Part shown: positions 55,824 to 63,870 of the stretch, in pieces
How the letters are laid out: the number at the start of each line of letters is the position of its first letter
Numbering within the stretch: position 1 is the first letter of the stretch
Source of the DNA: Ramlibacter sp. Leaf400
Lineage (GTDB): Bacteria; Pseudomonadota; Gammaproteobacteria; Burkholderiales; Burkholderiaceae_C
Length of the DNA: 64,000 nt
NCBI RefSeq assembly: GCF_001424545.1
Contig: NZ_LMQL01000014.1
Span: 141,343-205,342, forward strand
Reading direction: 5' to 3'
Position numbers and translations under genes: made by a program
Notes under the pieces: model-generated
What the model was told of the DNA's origin: nothing
The model's input: the letters and a program-made list of their open reading frames with translations, nothing else
The model's database searches: none

Positions 55824-57353
55824 ATGAGCACGCCGACCGCCACGCCCCTGCCCCCGTTCCGCGCCCTGGGCGATCTCGTCCGCGAACACGCCGCCGCGCG
55901 GCCCTGGCATGCCGCCTTCGTCCAGGGCGACCGCCGGCTGACCTGGGGCGAGCTCGACGAATTGGTCGACCGCGTCGCGGCGGCGCTGCAGCGCGACGGC
56001 GTGCTGCCGCGCCAGAGCATCGCCATCAGCGGGTCCAACAGCCTGGAGTACGCAACCCTGTTCCTGGGCGGTCTGCGCGCCGGCGTCGCCGTCGCGCCGC
56101 TGCCCACGGGCGCCACGCGCGAGCAACTGGCCGGCATGGTGGCCGACTGCGGCGCCCGGCTTCTGTTCGCCGACGCCACCGTGCCGCCGCTGGACCTGCC
56201 GACGCCGCGCATCGCGATGGACGGCAGCCCCGGCCACCGGCCGCTGCAGGACTGGCTGGCACCGGCCGGCGCCCGGCCGCAGCCGGTGACGGTGCAGCCG
56301 GACTGGCCGTTCAACATCATCTATTCGTCCGGCACCACCGGCACGCCCAAGGGCATCGTGCAGCCGCACGGCATGCGCTGGGCCCACATGGGACGGGCGG
56401 AAGCGGGCGGCTACGGCCCGCAGTCGGTGGCGCTGCTGGCGACCTCGCTGTGCTCCAACACCACGCTGGTGTGCGGATTCCCGGCGCTGTCGCGCGGCGG
56501 CACCGTGGTGCTGACCGAAGGCCGCTTCGATCCGCTGGCCTACCTGGAGATCGCCGAGCGCGAGCGGGCCACGCACACCATGCTGGTGCCGGTGCAGTAC
56601 CAGCGGCTGATGGCGCATCCGGACTTCGACCGCTTCGACCTCTCGTCCTTCGCCATGAAGTTCTGCACCAGCGCGCCCTTTTCGGCCGCGCTCAAGGCCG
56701 ACATCCTCCGGCGCTGGCCCGGCGGGCTGACCGAGTACTACGGCATGACCGAGGGCGGCGGCACCTGCATGCTGGCGGCGCACGAGTTCCCCGACAAGCT
56801 GCACACGGTCGGCAAGCCGGCCGAGGGCCACGACATCCGCCTCGTCGACGAGGACGGTGTCGAGGTGGCGCCGGGCGAGATGGGCGAGGTCGTGGGCCGC
56901 TCGGGCGCGATGATGACCGGCTACCACGGCCAGCCGCTCAAGACGCGCGAGGCCGAGTGGTACGACGCCGCCGGCAACCGCTTCATCCGCACGGGCGACG
57001 TGGGCCGCTTCGACGAGGACGGCTTCCTGGTGCTGATGGACCGGCGCAAGGACATGGTGATCAGCGGCGGCTTCAACATCTACCCGAGCGACCTGGAGGC
57101 GGTGCTGCGCGAGCACCCGGCCGTGGCCGACGTGGCCGTGATCGGCATCCCGTCCCCCGAGTGGGGCGAGTCGCCCGCCGCGTGGGTGGTGCCCGCGCCC
57201 GATGCGCCCGAACCGGAACTGCTGCGGCAGTGGGCCAACGCGAAGCTGGGCAAGACCCAGCGGCTGGCGGGAGTGCGCTACATCGACGAGCTGCCGCGCA
57301 GTGACATCGGGAAGGTGCTCAAGCGGCAGCTGCGGGAGCGGTGGGCGGCGTAG
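55824..57353 (+). CDS. Class I acyl-CoA ligase (AMP-forming)
   Basis: A 509-residue adenylate-forming enzyme. The P loop is IIYSSGTTGTPKGIVQPH, with LTEYYGMTEGGGTCML, RFIRTGDVGRFDEDGFL and KDMVISGGFNIYPSDLE, and the C-terminal catalytic lysine is near K497 (RSDIGKVLKRQL). It activates a fatty, aromatic or 2-/4-substituted carboxylate; specificity is not readable. The start at 55824 follows glgC by 62 bases. Confidence 0.88.
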   Translation: MSTPTATPLPPFRALGDLVREHAAARPWHAAFVQGDRRLTWGELDELVDRVAAALQRDGVLPRQSIAISGSNSLEYATLFLGGLRAGVAVAPLPTGATREQLAGMVADCGARLLFADATVPPLDLPTPRIAMDGSPGHRPLQDWLAPAGARPQPVTVQPDWPFNIIYSSGTTGTPKGIVQPHGMRWAHMGRAEAGGYGPQSVALLATSLCSNTTLVCGFPALSRGGTVVLTEGRFDPLAYLEIAERERATHTMLVPVQYQRLMAHPDFDRFDLSSFAMKFCTSAPFSAALKADILRRWPGGLTEYYGMTEGGGTCMLAAHEFPDKLHTVGKPAEGHDIRLVDEDGVEVAPGEMGEVVGRSGAMMTGYHGQPLKTREAEWYDAAGNRFIRTGDVGRFDEDGFLVLMDRRKDMVISGGFNIYPSDLEAVLREHPAVADVAVIGIPSPEWGESPAAWVVPAPDAPEPELLRQWANAKLGKTQRLAGVRYIDELPRSDIGKVLKRQLRERWAA

Positions 57354-57357
57354 ATTT

Positions 57358-57447
57358 CGTCATTCCCGCGAAGGCGGGAATCCAGAGCTCCCGCCTTCAT
57401 CCCCACCCGCGCGCTGCGCTGGGTCCCCGCCTGCGCGGGGACGACGG
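57358..57447. repeat. Paired palindromic repeat, copy 6
   Basis: CGTCATTCCCGCGAAGGCGG and an inverted partner (CCCCGCCTGCGCGGGGACGA) lie between the converging acyl-CoA ligase and cytochrome P450 genes. It may act as a bidirectional transcript end. Confidence 0.85.
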
Positions 57448-57449
57448 CA

Positions 57450-58895
57450 TCACTTGCGCAGTCTCAAGCGCATCCTCAAACCCACCGGCGCCATCACGAT
57501 CGAGATCGCCTCGCGCGGCTCGCCCCCGCCTTCCGGCGCGACCTCCTCGATCTCGAAGTTCGCCAACAGCATCGCCGCCACCAGCTTGATCTCCGCCAGC
57601 GCCAGATAGCGCCCCGGGCACATGCGAGGCCCTGCCCCGAAAGGCATGGTGTGCCGCCGCGCCGAAGCCATGGCATGGGCCGAGGCCCCCTCGGCGCGCC
57701 AGCGCAGCGGATCGAACACCTGCGGCTGCGCGAAGGTCTTCTCCTCCAGCCCGGCGGGCCGCATCAGGCAGATCACGAACTCGCCCTTGCGCACCGCCAC
57801 GTTCTCCACGGTCGTGTCGGCCAGCGACTGGTTCATGATGAAGGGGGCCACGGGCTTGAGCCGCATGGTCTCGCTGGCACAGGCCTCCAGCAGGTCGAGC
57901 CGGCCCAGCTGGTCGAGCGACTGCACGCCGGCCGCGCCACCCAGAACCCGGTCGACCTCCTCCCGCGCCACCGCCGTCGCGGCCGGATGGCGGTGCAGGT
58001 GCCACAGCATCCAGGCCAGCGTGTTGGCCGTGGTGTCCTCGCCGGCCAGCAGCATGGTGAGCACGTTGCCCGCCACGTCCTCGTCGCTCACGCCGCTGCC
58101 CTCGCGGTCACGCGCGGCCACCAGCGCCTGGATCAGGTTCTCGGGCTTCTCGCGCAGCCCGGGCCGCGCCTGCAGCGCCGCGCGGGTCTTGGCGATGAAG
58201 CCCTGAACGGCGCTGCGCAGCGCCACCAGGTGCGGCTCCAGCTCGCGGTCGCGCAGCCGGCGGAGCCAGGCCGGCGGGTCCACCGGCGAGAGCAGGCGCT
58301 TGAACAGCGAGGGCATGACCACGTTCAGGTGGCGCTGGATCGTGTCGCCGTCGCCGCTCTCCAGCGTGTTCAGGTCCTCGCCGAAGGCCAGCCCGGTGGT
58401 GACGTCCACCGTGTAGCGCATCAGGTCCGCCTGCAGGTCGATCACCTCGTTCCCGCGAGCGGCCTTCTCCCAGCGGCGGCGCAGGCGCTCGGTCACGTCC
58501 ACCAGCGCCGGGAAGAACTGCCGGATGTGCGCCGGGTCCAGCCCGGCCAGCACCATCGGCCGCTGCCGCCGCCAGGTGTCGCCGCTGGCGGTGAACAGGC
58601 CCAGGAAGCCCACCTCGGCCGAGACCTTCTCGATGCGCTCGGTGCGCCGGAACAGGTCGGGCCGCTGGCGCAGCACGTGGCCGATGGAGTCGGGCGCCGT
58701 CACCACCATGAAGCGCCGGTCGCGGATGCGGAAGGTGTACGGCGCGCCGTACTGCCGCGCCCAGTCCTCCATCTGCAGGTGGAAGCGCTCGCGCTGGATC
58801 TGCAGCGCATTGCCCACCAGCGGCCAGGGCCTCGGGCCGGGCAGGGCCTCCATCGCGCGCGTGGCGGTCGTCTCGGTGCTGGTCGTGCTGTCCAT
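57450..58895 (-). CDS. Cytochrome P450
   Basis: From ATG 58895, 481 residues. The heme-binding loop is PFGAGPRMCPGRYLA, with the thiolate cysteine near C426. The ExxR pair is in CASETMRLKP and the I-helix is MLLAGEDTTANTLAW. Its length and start (PGPRPWPLVGNALQIQRERF) are those of class II-like bacterial P450s. No ferredoxin or reductase gene is adjacent. A 433-base gap precedes it. Confidence 0.92.
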   Translation of the reverse strand: MDSTTSTETTATRAMEALPGPRPWPLVGNALQIQRERFHLQMEDWARQYGAPYTFRIRDRRFMVVTAPDSIGHVLRQRPDLFRRTERIEKVSAEVGFLGLFTASGDTWRRQRPMVLAGLDPAHIRQFFPALVDVTERLRRRWEKAARGNEVIDLQADLMRYTVDVTTGLAFGEDLNTLESGDGDTIQRHLNVVMPSLFKRLLSPVDPPAWLRRLRDRELEPHLVALRSAVQGFIAKTRAALQARPGLREKPENLIQALVAARDREGSGVSDEDVAGNVLTMLLAGEDTTANTLAWMLWHLHRHPAATAVAREEVDRVLGGAAGVQSLDQLGRLDLLEACASETMRLKPVAPFIMNQSLADTTVENVAVRKGEFVICLMRPAGLEEKTFAQPQVFDPLRWRAEGASAHAMASARRHTMPFGAGPRMCPGRYLALAEIKLVAAMLLANFEIEEVAPEGGGEPREAISIVMAPVGLRMRLRLRK

Positions 58896-59057
58896 GGCGG
58901 GCCCTCTTGTTCTCGAAAAGCGACCAGCGTCGCAGTGCGGCGGCGGCTCGGCTCCCGGGTATTCCCTAGATGGCCTGGAAAGTTCCCCTCGCCGCGCCTG
59001 GGGCCACTGCGGGGATTCCCGCTCACGCCGCAGGCGTCGCGTTCCTAGACTCCACCT

Positions 59058-59131
59058 GGGATCGAGAGGTCCTTTGGGAAGATGAGAGCACTCATCTGTT
59101 GCGCCCCCGGCTTGTCGGGGGCGTTTTTTTT
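59058..59131 (+). ncRNA. Candidate small RNA ending in a strong intrinsic terminator
   Basis: No rightward gene lies upstream, yet a complete terminator is present. TAGACT at 59046-59051 could be a -10 element; the -35 region is poor. A small hairpin (GATGAG, AGCA, CTCATC at 59081-59096) precedes the terminator stem. The transcript would be about 70 bases. The start is a guess. Confidence 0.5.
59102..59131 (+). terminator. Rho-independent terminator with no upstream gene on its strand
   Basis: CGCCCCCG and CGGGGGCG make an 8-base stem (59102-59123) with a 6-base loop, followed by eight T. The P450 gene to the left is on the opposite strand, so it does not serve that gene. Confidence 0.88.
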
Positions 59132-59237
59132 GCCCCGCCCGTACACGGCGGCCACAAGCACGCAGCTGATCACGGGAAATCCCGACGTGGCGCCAAAGCA
59201 TTTGTCCAAATACACTGCCCTGGCGTATTCCTGATCC

Positions 59238-59278
59238 CTTCATGTGCTTGGGGCCCCGTCACCGCGGGGCCCCTTTTT
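59238..59278 (+). ncRNA. Second candidate small RNA or leader ending in a terminator
   Basis: TTGTCC (59202-59207) and TATTCC (59226-59231) with an 18-base spacer could be a promoter. The transcript would be only about 40 bases, ending in a GC-rich stem (GGGGCCCCG paired with CGGGGCCCC, 59250-59273) and five T. It could be a read-through product of the first candidate, or a leader of the MarR gene that starts 50 bases later. Confidence 0.4.
59250..59278 (+). terminator. Second rho-independent terminator, upstream of the MarR gene
   Basis: A 9-base stem (59250-59258 with 59265-59273), 6-base loop and a TTTTT run. It lies 50 bases upstream of the MarR start. Confidence 0.75.
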
Positions 59279-59327
59279 CATGGGGCCGGCGCCTCGCGCA
59301 CGGGCTGCCGCTGAATATCATCCCGGC

Positions 59328-59846
59328 ATGCCCTCCTCCCGCCGGTCGCCCAAGGCTGCGCCGCCCCCGCCCCCCCAGCTCACCGAGTCCGCCACGCGCG
59401 TGCTGCGGCGCTTCCGAATCGTCGTCAACAGCGTGAAGTCGCACTTCCGCTCGGTGGAGAAGAAGGCCGGCATCTCGGGCGCGCAGGCCTGGGCGCTGAG
59501 CGTGGTGCGCGACCGGCCGGGCATCGGCGTGGGCGGGCTGGCCCGGGCCATGGACATCCACCAGTCCACCGCCAGCAACCTGCTGCGGCCCCTCTTGGAG
59601 CAGGGCCTGGTGGTGGCCGACCGCGCGCCGGCCGACAAGCGCGCAGTCCACCTGCAGCTCTCCGCCGCAGGCGTGCGCGTGCTCCGCAAGACACCGGGGC
59701 CGTTCGCCGGCGTGCTGCCGCAGGCGCTGATGGAACTGGATGAGCGCACCCTGGCCCGGCTGGACCGCGACCTCGGCCGCCTGATCGAGGTGCTGGGCGC
59801 GGACGGCAAGGCCGGCAGCATCCCGTTGTGGGAATCCACGCGCTGA
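59328..59846 (+). CDS. MarR-family regulator
   Basis: From ATG 59328, 172 residues; the upstream frame extension passes through a terminator and is rejected. Winged helix: GVGGLARAMDIHQSTASNLL with VADRAPADKRAVHLQLSAAG. The N-terminus is Pro/Ser-rich. It precedes the ClpP-like gene by 94 bases; a functional link is not shown. Confidence 0.83.
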   Translation: MPSSRRSPKAAPPPPPQLTESATRVLRRFRIVVNSVKSHFRSVEKKAGISGAQAWALSVVRDRPGIGVGGLARAMDIHQSTASNLLRPLLEQGLVVADRAPADKRAVHLQLSAAGVRVLRKTPGPFAGVLPQALMELDERTLARLDRDLGRLIEVLGADGKAGSIPLWESTR

Positions 59847-59940
59847 GCCCGCCGCCGGCAGGGGCTCGGCGGTGCGCGCGAGCACGACCGTGACGGCCGG
59901 TGCATCATTCGGCCCTGGCATCCCGCAAATCAGCAGAACC

Positions 59941-60546
59941 ATGGAAACACCCCACGAACACGACGAACCCTCCGCGGCGCCTTCGACCGCGGAGCCGCGC
60001 AACGCCTTCCTCGAAGAGAAGGCCTTCAAGTCCCGCACCGTGCTGCTGTTCGGCGAAGTCAGCGACCGCTCGGCGGCCGACATCGCCCGCCGCCTGATCG
60101 CGCTGGACTCGGAATCGGACAAGCCCATCGACATGCTGGTGAGCTCGCCCGGCGGCCACCTGGAGTCGGGCGACGCCATCCACGACATCATCCGTTTCAT
60201 CGGTGCGCCGGTGAACATGATCGGCACCGGCTGGGTGGGCAGCGCCGCCACCCACCTCTACCTGGCGGTGCCGCGCGAGCGGCGCTTCTGCCTGCCCAAC
60301 ACGCGCTTCCTGATCCACCAGCCCAGCGGCGGCGCCGGCGGCCCGGCCAGCGACATCGCGATCCACGCGCGCGAGATCATCAAGGCGCGCGAGCGCATCG
60401 CCCAGACCATCGCGCGCGAAACCGGCAAGCCGCTGGACAGCGTGCTGGCCGACATCGAGCGCGACCGCTGGCTCTCGGCCGAGGAAGCGATCGAGTACGG
60501 CCTGGTCGGCCGCATCATCCAGAGCAAGTCGGAACTGCGCCGCTGA
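59941..60546 (+). CDS. ClpP-like ATP-dependent serine protease
   Basis: A 201-residue ClpP-family protein. The catalytic triad is present: S101 in IGTGWVGSAATHLYLAV, H126 in RFLIHQPSGG and D175 in DIERDRWLSAEEAIEYGLVG. The serine environment (WVGSAATHL) differs from the canonical GQAASMGA of housekeeping ClpP, and two residues are missing before the DRW segment. It lacks a tig/clpX neighbourhood, so it is a paralogue or specialised form. The acidic N-terminus (METPHEHDEPSAAPST) may be a propeptide. Confidence 0.88.
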   Translation: METPHEHDEPSAAPSTAEPRNAFLEEKAFKSRTVLLFGEVSDRSAADIARRLIALDSESDKPIDMLVSSPGGHLESGDAIHDIIRFIGAPVNMIGTGWVGSAATHLYLAVPRERRFCLPNTRFLIHQPSGGAGGPASDIAIHAREIIKARERIAQTIARETGKPLDSVLADIERDRWLSAEEAIEYGLVGRIIQSKSELRR

Positions 60547-60568
60547 CGCGGTGCCGGGGCTGCGGCCT

Positions 60569-61015
60569 CTAGCGGCCGCCGCCCTTGGCCGACTGCGCGG
60601 CCATCTGCTCGCGCAGCCGGTCCTCCTGCTCGCGCAGCTCGGGCGTGAAGGTCTCGCCCAGGTCCTCGGACTCGAAGATGGGCCGGATCTCGATGTCCGA
60701 GTCGCCCGGCATCGGGTTGGGGCAGCGCCTGACCCAGTCGATCGCCTCCTGCAGCGAGGCGCACTTCCAGATCCAGAACCCGGCCACCAGGTCGGCGGGA
60801 TCGCCCGCGAACGGGCCGTCGACCACGTCGCGCCGGGTGCCCGAGAAGCGCACGCGCGCCCCCTTCGAACTGGGATGCAGGCCTTCGCCCTGCTGCATGA
60901 CGCCGGCCTTCACCAGCTCCTCGTTGAAGCGGCCCATCTCGGCCATCAGCTCGGTGCTGGGCATTTCCGCGGCTTCGCTCTGGCGGGTCGCCTTGACCAG
61001 GACCATGAATCGCAT
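60569..61015 (-). CDS. YCII-related (DGPF-type) domain protein
   Basis: From ATG 61015, 148 residues beginning MRFMVLVKATRQSEAAEMPS. It has DGPFAGDPADLVAGFWIW (the DGPF motif), and WVRRCPNPMPGDSDIEIRPI with the conserved PMPG. Small cytosolic proteins of this family are often next to ECF sigma factors, but none is here. Function unknown. Confidence 0.88.
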   Translation of the reverse strand: MRFMVLVKATRQSEAAEMPSTELMAEMGRFNEELVKAGVMQQGEGLHPSSKGARVRFSGTRRDVVDGPFAGDPADLVAGFWIWKCASLQEAIDWVRRCPNPMPGDSDIEIRPIFESEDLGETFTPELREQEDRLREQMAAQSAKGGGR

Positions 61016-61099
61016 GTCGTTCTCCTTCGGTGGGGTGAAGTTCAGGGATGCTCTCCCTGCACGACGATCCTGGCCAGGCGGTTTCGACACCGCCCATTG

Positions 61100-61122
61100 A
61101 AAAAGCCGGGCATGGCCCGGCT
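61100..61122 (-). terminator. Rho-independent terminator of the gene at 61164
   Basis: AGCCGGGC and GCCCGGCT pair (61104-61122); on the minus strand it is followed by a T run, 40 bases after the stop codon of the leftward secreted protein gene. Confidence 0.8.
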
Positions 61123-61163
61123 CTTCCTGCTCTCGCGCCGGAGTGCGGCGCGGTCCGCTAGCG

Positions 61164-61604
61164 TCAGGACGCCTTCTTGGTGCCGCGGGCGTCGGCCTGC
61201 GCGCGCTTGATGTCGGCGTCGGCCTTGGCCTTGGCGGCCTTGGCGTCCTTGTCACAGGCCTTCTTCTCGTCGCCCTTCATGGGCTTGCACTTCTCGCGGG
61301 CGGCCTTGTAGTCGGCATCGGCCTGCTTCTTCATGGCCTTGGTGTCCGTGCCCGCGGCGGCGGTCGCACCGCTGGAGCCGCTGCCCGAGCCCGCAGCCGT
61401 GGTGCCCGAGCTGCCGCTGCCCGACGTGCCCGCGCTGGTGCCGCCGGCGGCGGAGGACTTGCTGGTGCCGCCCGCGCCAGCCCCGGTGGTGGCGGAGCTG
61501 CCGGCGCCCCCGGAGGCGCTGGTGCCGCCGGTGCTGCCCGCGGTCTGGGCGATGGCCACGCCCATGCTGAGGGCGGCCGCCAGGGCGATGAGGGTCTTGT
61601 TCAT
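61164..61604 (-). CDS. Secreted low-complexity Ser/Gly/Ala then Lys-rich protein
   Basis: A 146-residue protein. The signal (MNKTLIALAAALSMGVAIAQ) is followed by ~65 residues of Ser/Gly/Ala/Thr repeats (SGSGSSGTTAAGSGSGSSG) and then a charged Lys/Ala/Asp helix with two cysteines (REKCKPMKGDEKKACDKDA). It resembles cell-surface or periplasmic proteins seen in Burkholderiales. Function unknown. A good terminator follows. Confidence 0.75.
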   Translation of the reverse strand: MNKTLIALAAALSMGVAIAQTAGSTGGTSASGGAGSSATTGAGAGGTSKSSAAGGTSAGTSGSGSSGTTAAGSGSGSSGATAAAGTDTKAMKKQADADYKAAREKCKPMKGDEKKACDKDAKAAKAKADADIKRAQADARGTKKAS

Positions 61605-62072
61605 GCGAGGTATCTCCTGTTGGTGGATGGGCCGATATGACCGGCCTATCAGTCAACGCGGTCGACGGTTCGCGGAATGTAGGACGACGGCGAAAGTTTC
61701 GTTGGCGCCTGAAGAGCCGATTTGTCATCCGCGAGGCGATGCGCGGTTCCATGGCTCAGCATCAGCAAACGTAAGTTCTGTGCGAGGCACGGCCGTTCGG
61801 TCGCTGCGTGAACAGTTCACGCCGGTGCGCCTTGCGGCCCACGCATGAGTTGAGCAGTTGCCTCATGCAGGCACTCCGGCCGAGCTTGCAGGTGGTAGCT
61901 CGGCCGTGACCTCCCGGGCGACCGCGCGCACTCCTGAAGCATTTTGGCGCGACTGGTTACGCCTGTAGGAATACGGCCCATACGCGTGTCGGACGTGTCC
62001 TACTACATTCCCGCCTCCTGCTGAGGCTGGGTGTCCCGCCTCGGTGTCCTCCACCCACAGCTTGGTAGTCAC
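61605..62072. other. 468-base intergenic stretch upstream of the GH8 gene
   Basis: No open reading frame of quality was found, and no tRNA or recognised riboswitch. It separates the divergent secreted-protein and GH8 genes, so promoters for both are expected here. A weak repeated GGCCG/CGGCC pattern is present. Confidence 0.5.
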
Positions 62073-63485
62073 ATGAAGAGGCGCATATTCATCCAGGGCG
62101 GCTCGGCCGCGATCGCGACGGCACTGGCGGGCTGCGGCGGGGGCGGAGGGGGTGGCGCCGCCACCGACATCGCGGGCAGCGGCACCGGCGTGGTCGCCGG
62201 CCGCGACACGCTGTTCGGCGAAGGCGCGGCCCCGGTGCCGGGGCCTGCTCCCGCGCCCGCGCCCGCCCCGGCGCCCGCGCCGCAGGCACCGGCCGGTCCC
62301 GACCGCTACCCCTTCGGCTCGCGCCTCGTGCCGTACGCCGCCGGCATCCTGCCCAACAACGTCTCCAACGCCGTGATGGACACCACCATCCGCCGCTGCT
62401 ACGACAGCTGGAAGGCCATCTCGATCGCCGAGGTGCCCACCGTACCCGGCGGCAAGGCGGTGCGTTTCGGCACCTCCACCAGCTACCTCACCGTGTCCGA
62501 GGGCATGGGCTACGGCATGCTGATCGTGGTGGTGATGGCGGGCCACGACCCGCAGGCGCGCGAGATCTTCGACGGCCTGCTCACCACGGTGCGGGCCCGC
62601 CCGGCCTACAGCATCCCCGGCACGCCCGGCCGCTACCTGATGGACTGGCGCCTGACGATCAACGGCTCGTCCACCGACGCGGCGGGTGGCGGCTGGAACG
62701 CGATGGACGGCGACCTGGACATCGCGATGGCGCTGCTGATGGCCGATCGCCAGTGGGGTTCGGACACGGGGGCGTGGAACTACAAGCAGGAGGCGATCCA
62801 CACCATCAACGCCATGAAGTCCTGGAACATGAAGCCGGACGGCACGACCAAGGGGCTGGCCACGGCCGACGTCAGCCGCACGTCCGACTACATGATCAAC
62901 CACTTCCGCGCCTTCGCCCGCGCGACCGGCGACAGCTGGTGGAGCACCACGGTGATCGACCGCTGCTGGTGGCTGATCGACCGCATGCAGGCGGTGTACT
63001 CGCCGGGCGTCGGCCTGATGCCCGACTTCATCGTGCAGACCAGCAGCGCGAACCCCGTGCCCTCGCCGGGCGGCATGGGCGACTTCGTGATGACGGAGAT
63101 GCACTACTACGCCAACGCGCAGCGCAATCCCTGGCGCTGGGGCACCGACTACGTGTTCTCGGGCGACGTGCGCTGGAAGAACGTGCTGGACAAGATGATG
63201 GCCTTCTTCAAGGCCGACACGGGCGGCGATCCGGCGCGCACGGCGACGGGGTATGCGATGAATGGCGGACTGCCTTCTCCGCTGTTCCGTCCCTATCCCA
63301 ACTGGACACCCAAGGGCATGATCGGGCCGCAGCTGTGCGGGGCGATGGTGGATCCCGCGCACCAGGCGTATCTGAATTCGCTGTGGTCCTTCAATGCGAA
63401 CAACTTCAGCACGCTGTACTACGACGCGGAGCTGCAGTTGATTCCGATGATGGTGGCGTCGGGGAACTGGTGGCAGCCGCTTTGA
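62073..63485 (+). CDS. Glycoside hydrolase family 8 lipoprotein (endoglucanase-like)
   Basis: From ATG 62073, 470 residues. The N-terminus MKRRIFIQGGSAAIATALAG combines an RR-type signal with a lipobox (LAGC), a poly-Gly run and a Pro/Ala linker (residues ~53-75). The GH8 catalytic domain has SYLTVSEGMGYGM (acid near E143), GWNAMDGDLDIAMALLMAD and SFNANNFSTLYYDAE. Family members hydrolyse cellulose, chitosan, lichenan or xylan. It is not in a bcs operon. Surface attachment by the lipid anchor is probable. Confidence 0.86.
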   Translation: MKRRIFIQGGSAAIATALAGCGGGGGGGAATDIAGSGTGVVAGRDTLFGEGAAPVPGPAPAPAPAPAPAPQAPAGPDRYPFGSRLVPYAAGILPNNVSNAVMDTTIRRCYDSWKAISIAEVPTVPGGKAVRFGTSTSYLTVSEGMGYGMLIVVVMAGHDPQAREIFDGLLTTVRARPAYSIPGTPGRYLMDWRLTINGSSTDAAGGGWNAMDGDLDIAMALLMADRQWGSDTGAWNYKQEAIHTINAMKSWNMKPDGTTKGLATADVSRTSDYMINHFRAFARATGDSWWSTTVIDRCWWLIDRMQAVYSPGVGLMPDFIVQTSSANPVPSPGGMGDFVMTEMHYYANAQRNPWRWGTDYVFSGDVRWKNVLDKMMAFFKADTGGDPARTATGYAMNGGLPSPLFRPYPNWTPKGMIGPQLCGAMVDPAHQAYLNSLWSFNANNFSTLYYDAELQLIPMMVASGNWWQPL

Positions 63486-63522
63486 GGGCGTCGTCGTAGT
63501 TGCTTCGCGGGCCGCGCGCCCT

Positions 63523-63767
63523 CGCGGCAGGCGGTGCCTGGCCCGGGCTCATGGTGGGCCGGTTGCTCGCCTTGCTCGCAACTCGCAGGGCATTCCGCGG
63601 CCCGGCCTGCGCGGCAGAACTCACTGCGCGCTGCTTTGCAGCGCTCCGTTCAGACAGCTGCCGCGAGCATGAGGTTCATGTCGAACTCGCCTTCGGCTCG
63701 CAACGGCCGGGCCGCGGAAAGCCCGGCTCGGCCCACAAATCGCCCGGGCCAGGCACCGCCTGCCGCG
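63523..63767. repeat. Large nested palindrome, about 245 bases
   Basis: The outer arms are a perfect 26-base inverted repeat, CGCGGCAGGCGGTGCCTGGC... (63523-63548), and its complement (63742-63767). Inner segments also pair: TTCCGCGGCCCGGCC near 63594-63608 with its complement near 63702-63716, GCGGCAG/CTGCCGC (63611 and 63658), and GCGCTGC-TTT-GCAGCGC (63628-63644) at the centre. It codes for nothing recognisable. It could be a MITE-like element or a structured RNA. Confidence 0.75.
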
Positions 63768-63837
63768 TGGAAGCAGGGTGTGGGCGGGCAGGAAGCCCTC
63801 GGCGCCTCGCCGCCGCCAATCGCTTTTTTTTTGCCAC

Positions 63838-63870
63838 CGTCATCCCCGCGAAGGCGGGGATCCAGGGCTT
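63838..63870. repeat. Single palindromic repeat, copy 7
   Basis: CGTCATCCCCGCGAAGGCGG followed by GGATCCAGGG matches the dispersed family. It lies after a nine-T run and the large palindrome, in a gene-free stretch. Confidence 0.75.

Noticed and set aside
59244..59327. Extended N-terminus of the MarR protein at 59328
   Set aside because: It would require translation through a strong terminator hairpin. The ATG at 59328 gives a normal MarR length.
61605..62072. Possible c-di-GMP riboswitch ahead of the GH8 gene
   Set aside because: GH8 genes can be under c-di-GMP control, but I could not find the conserved GEMM core in this gap.
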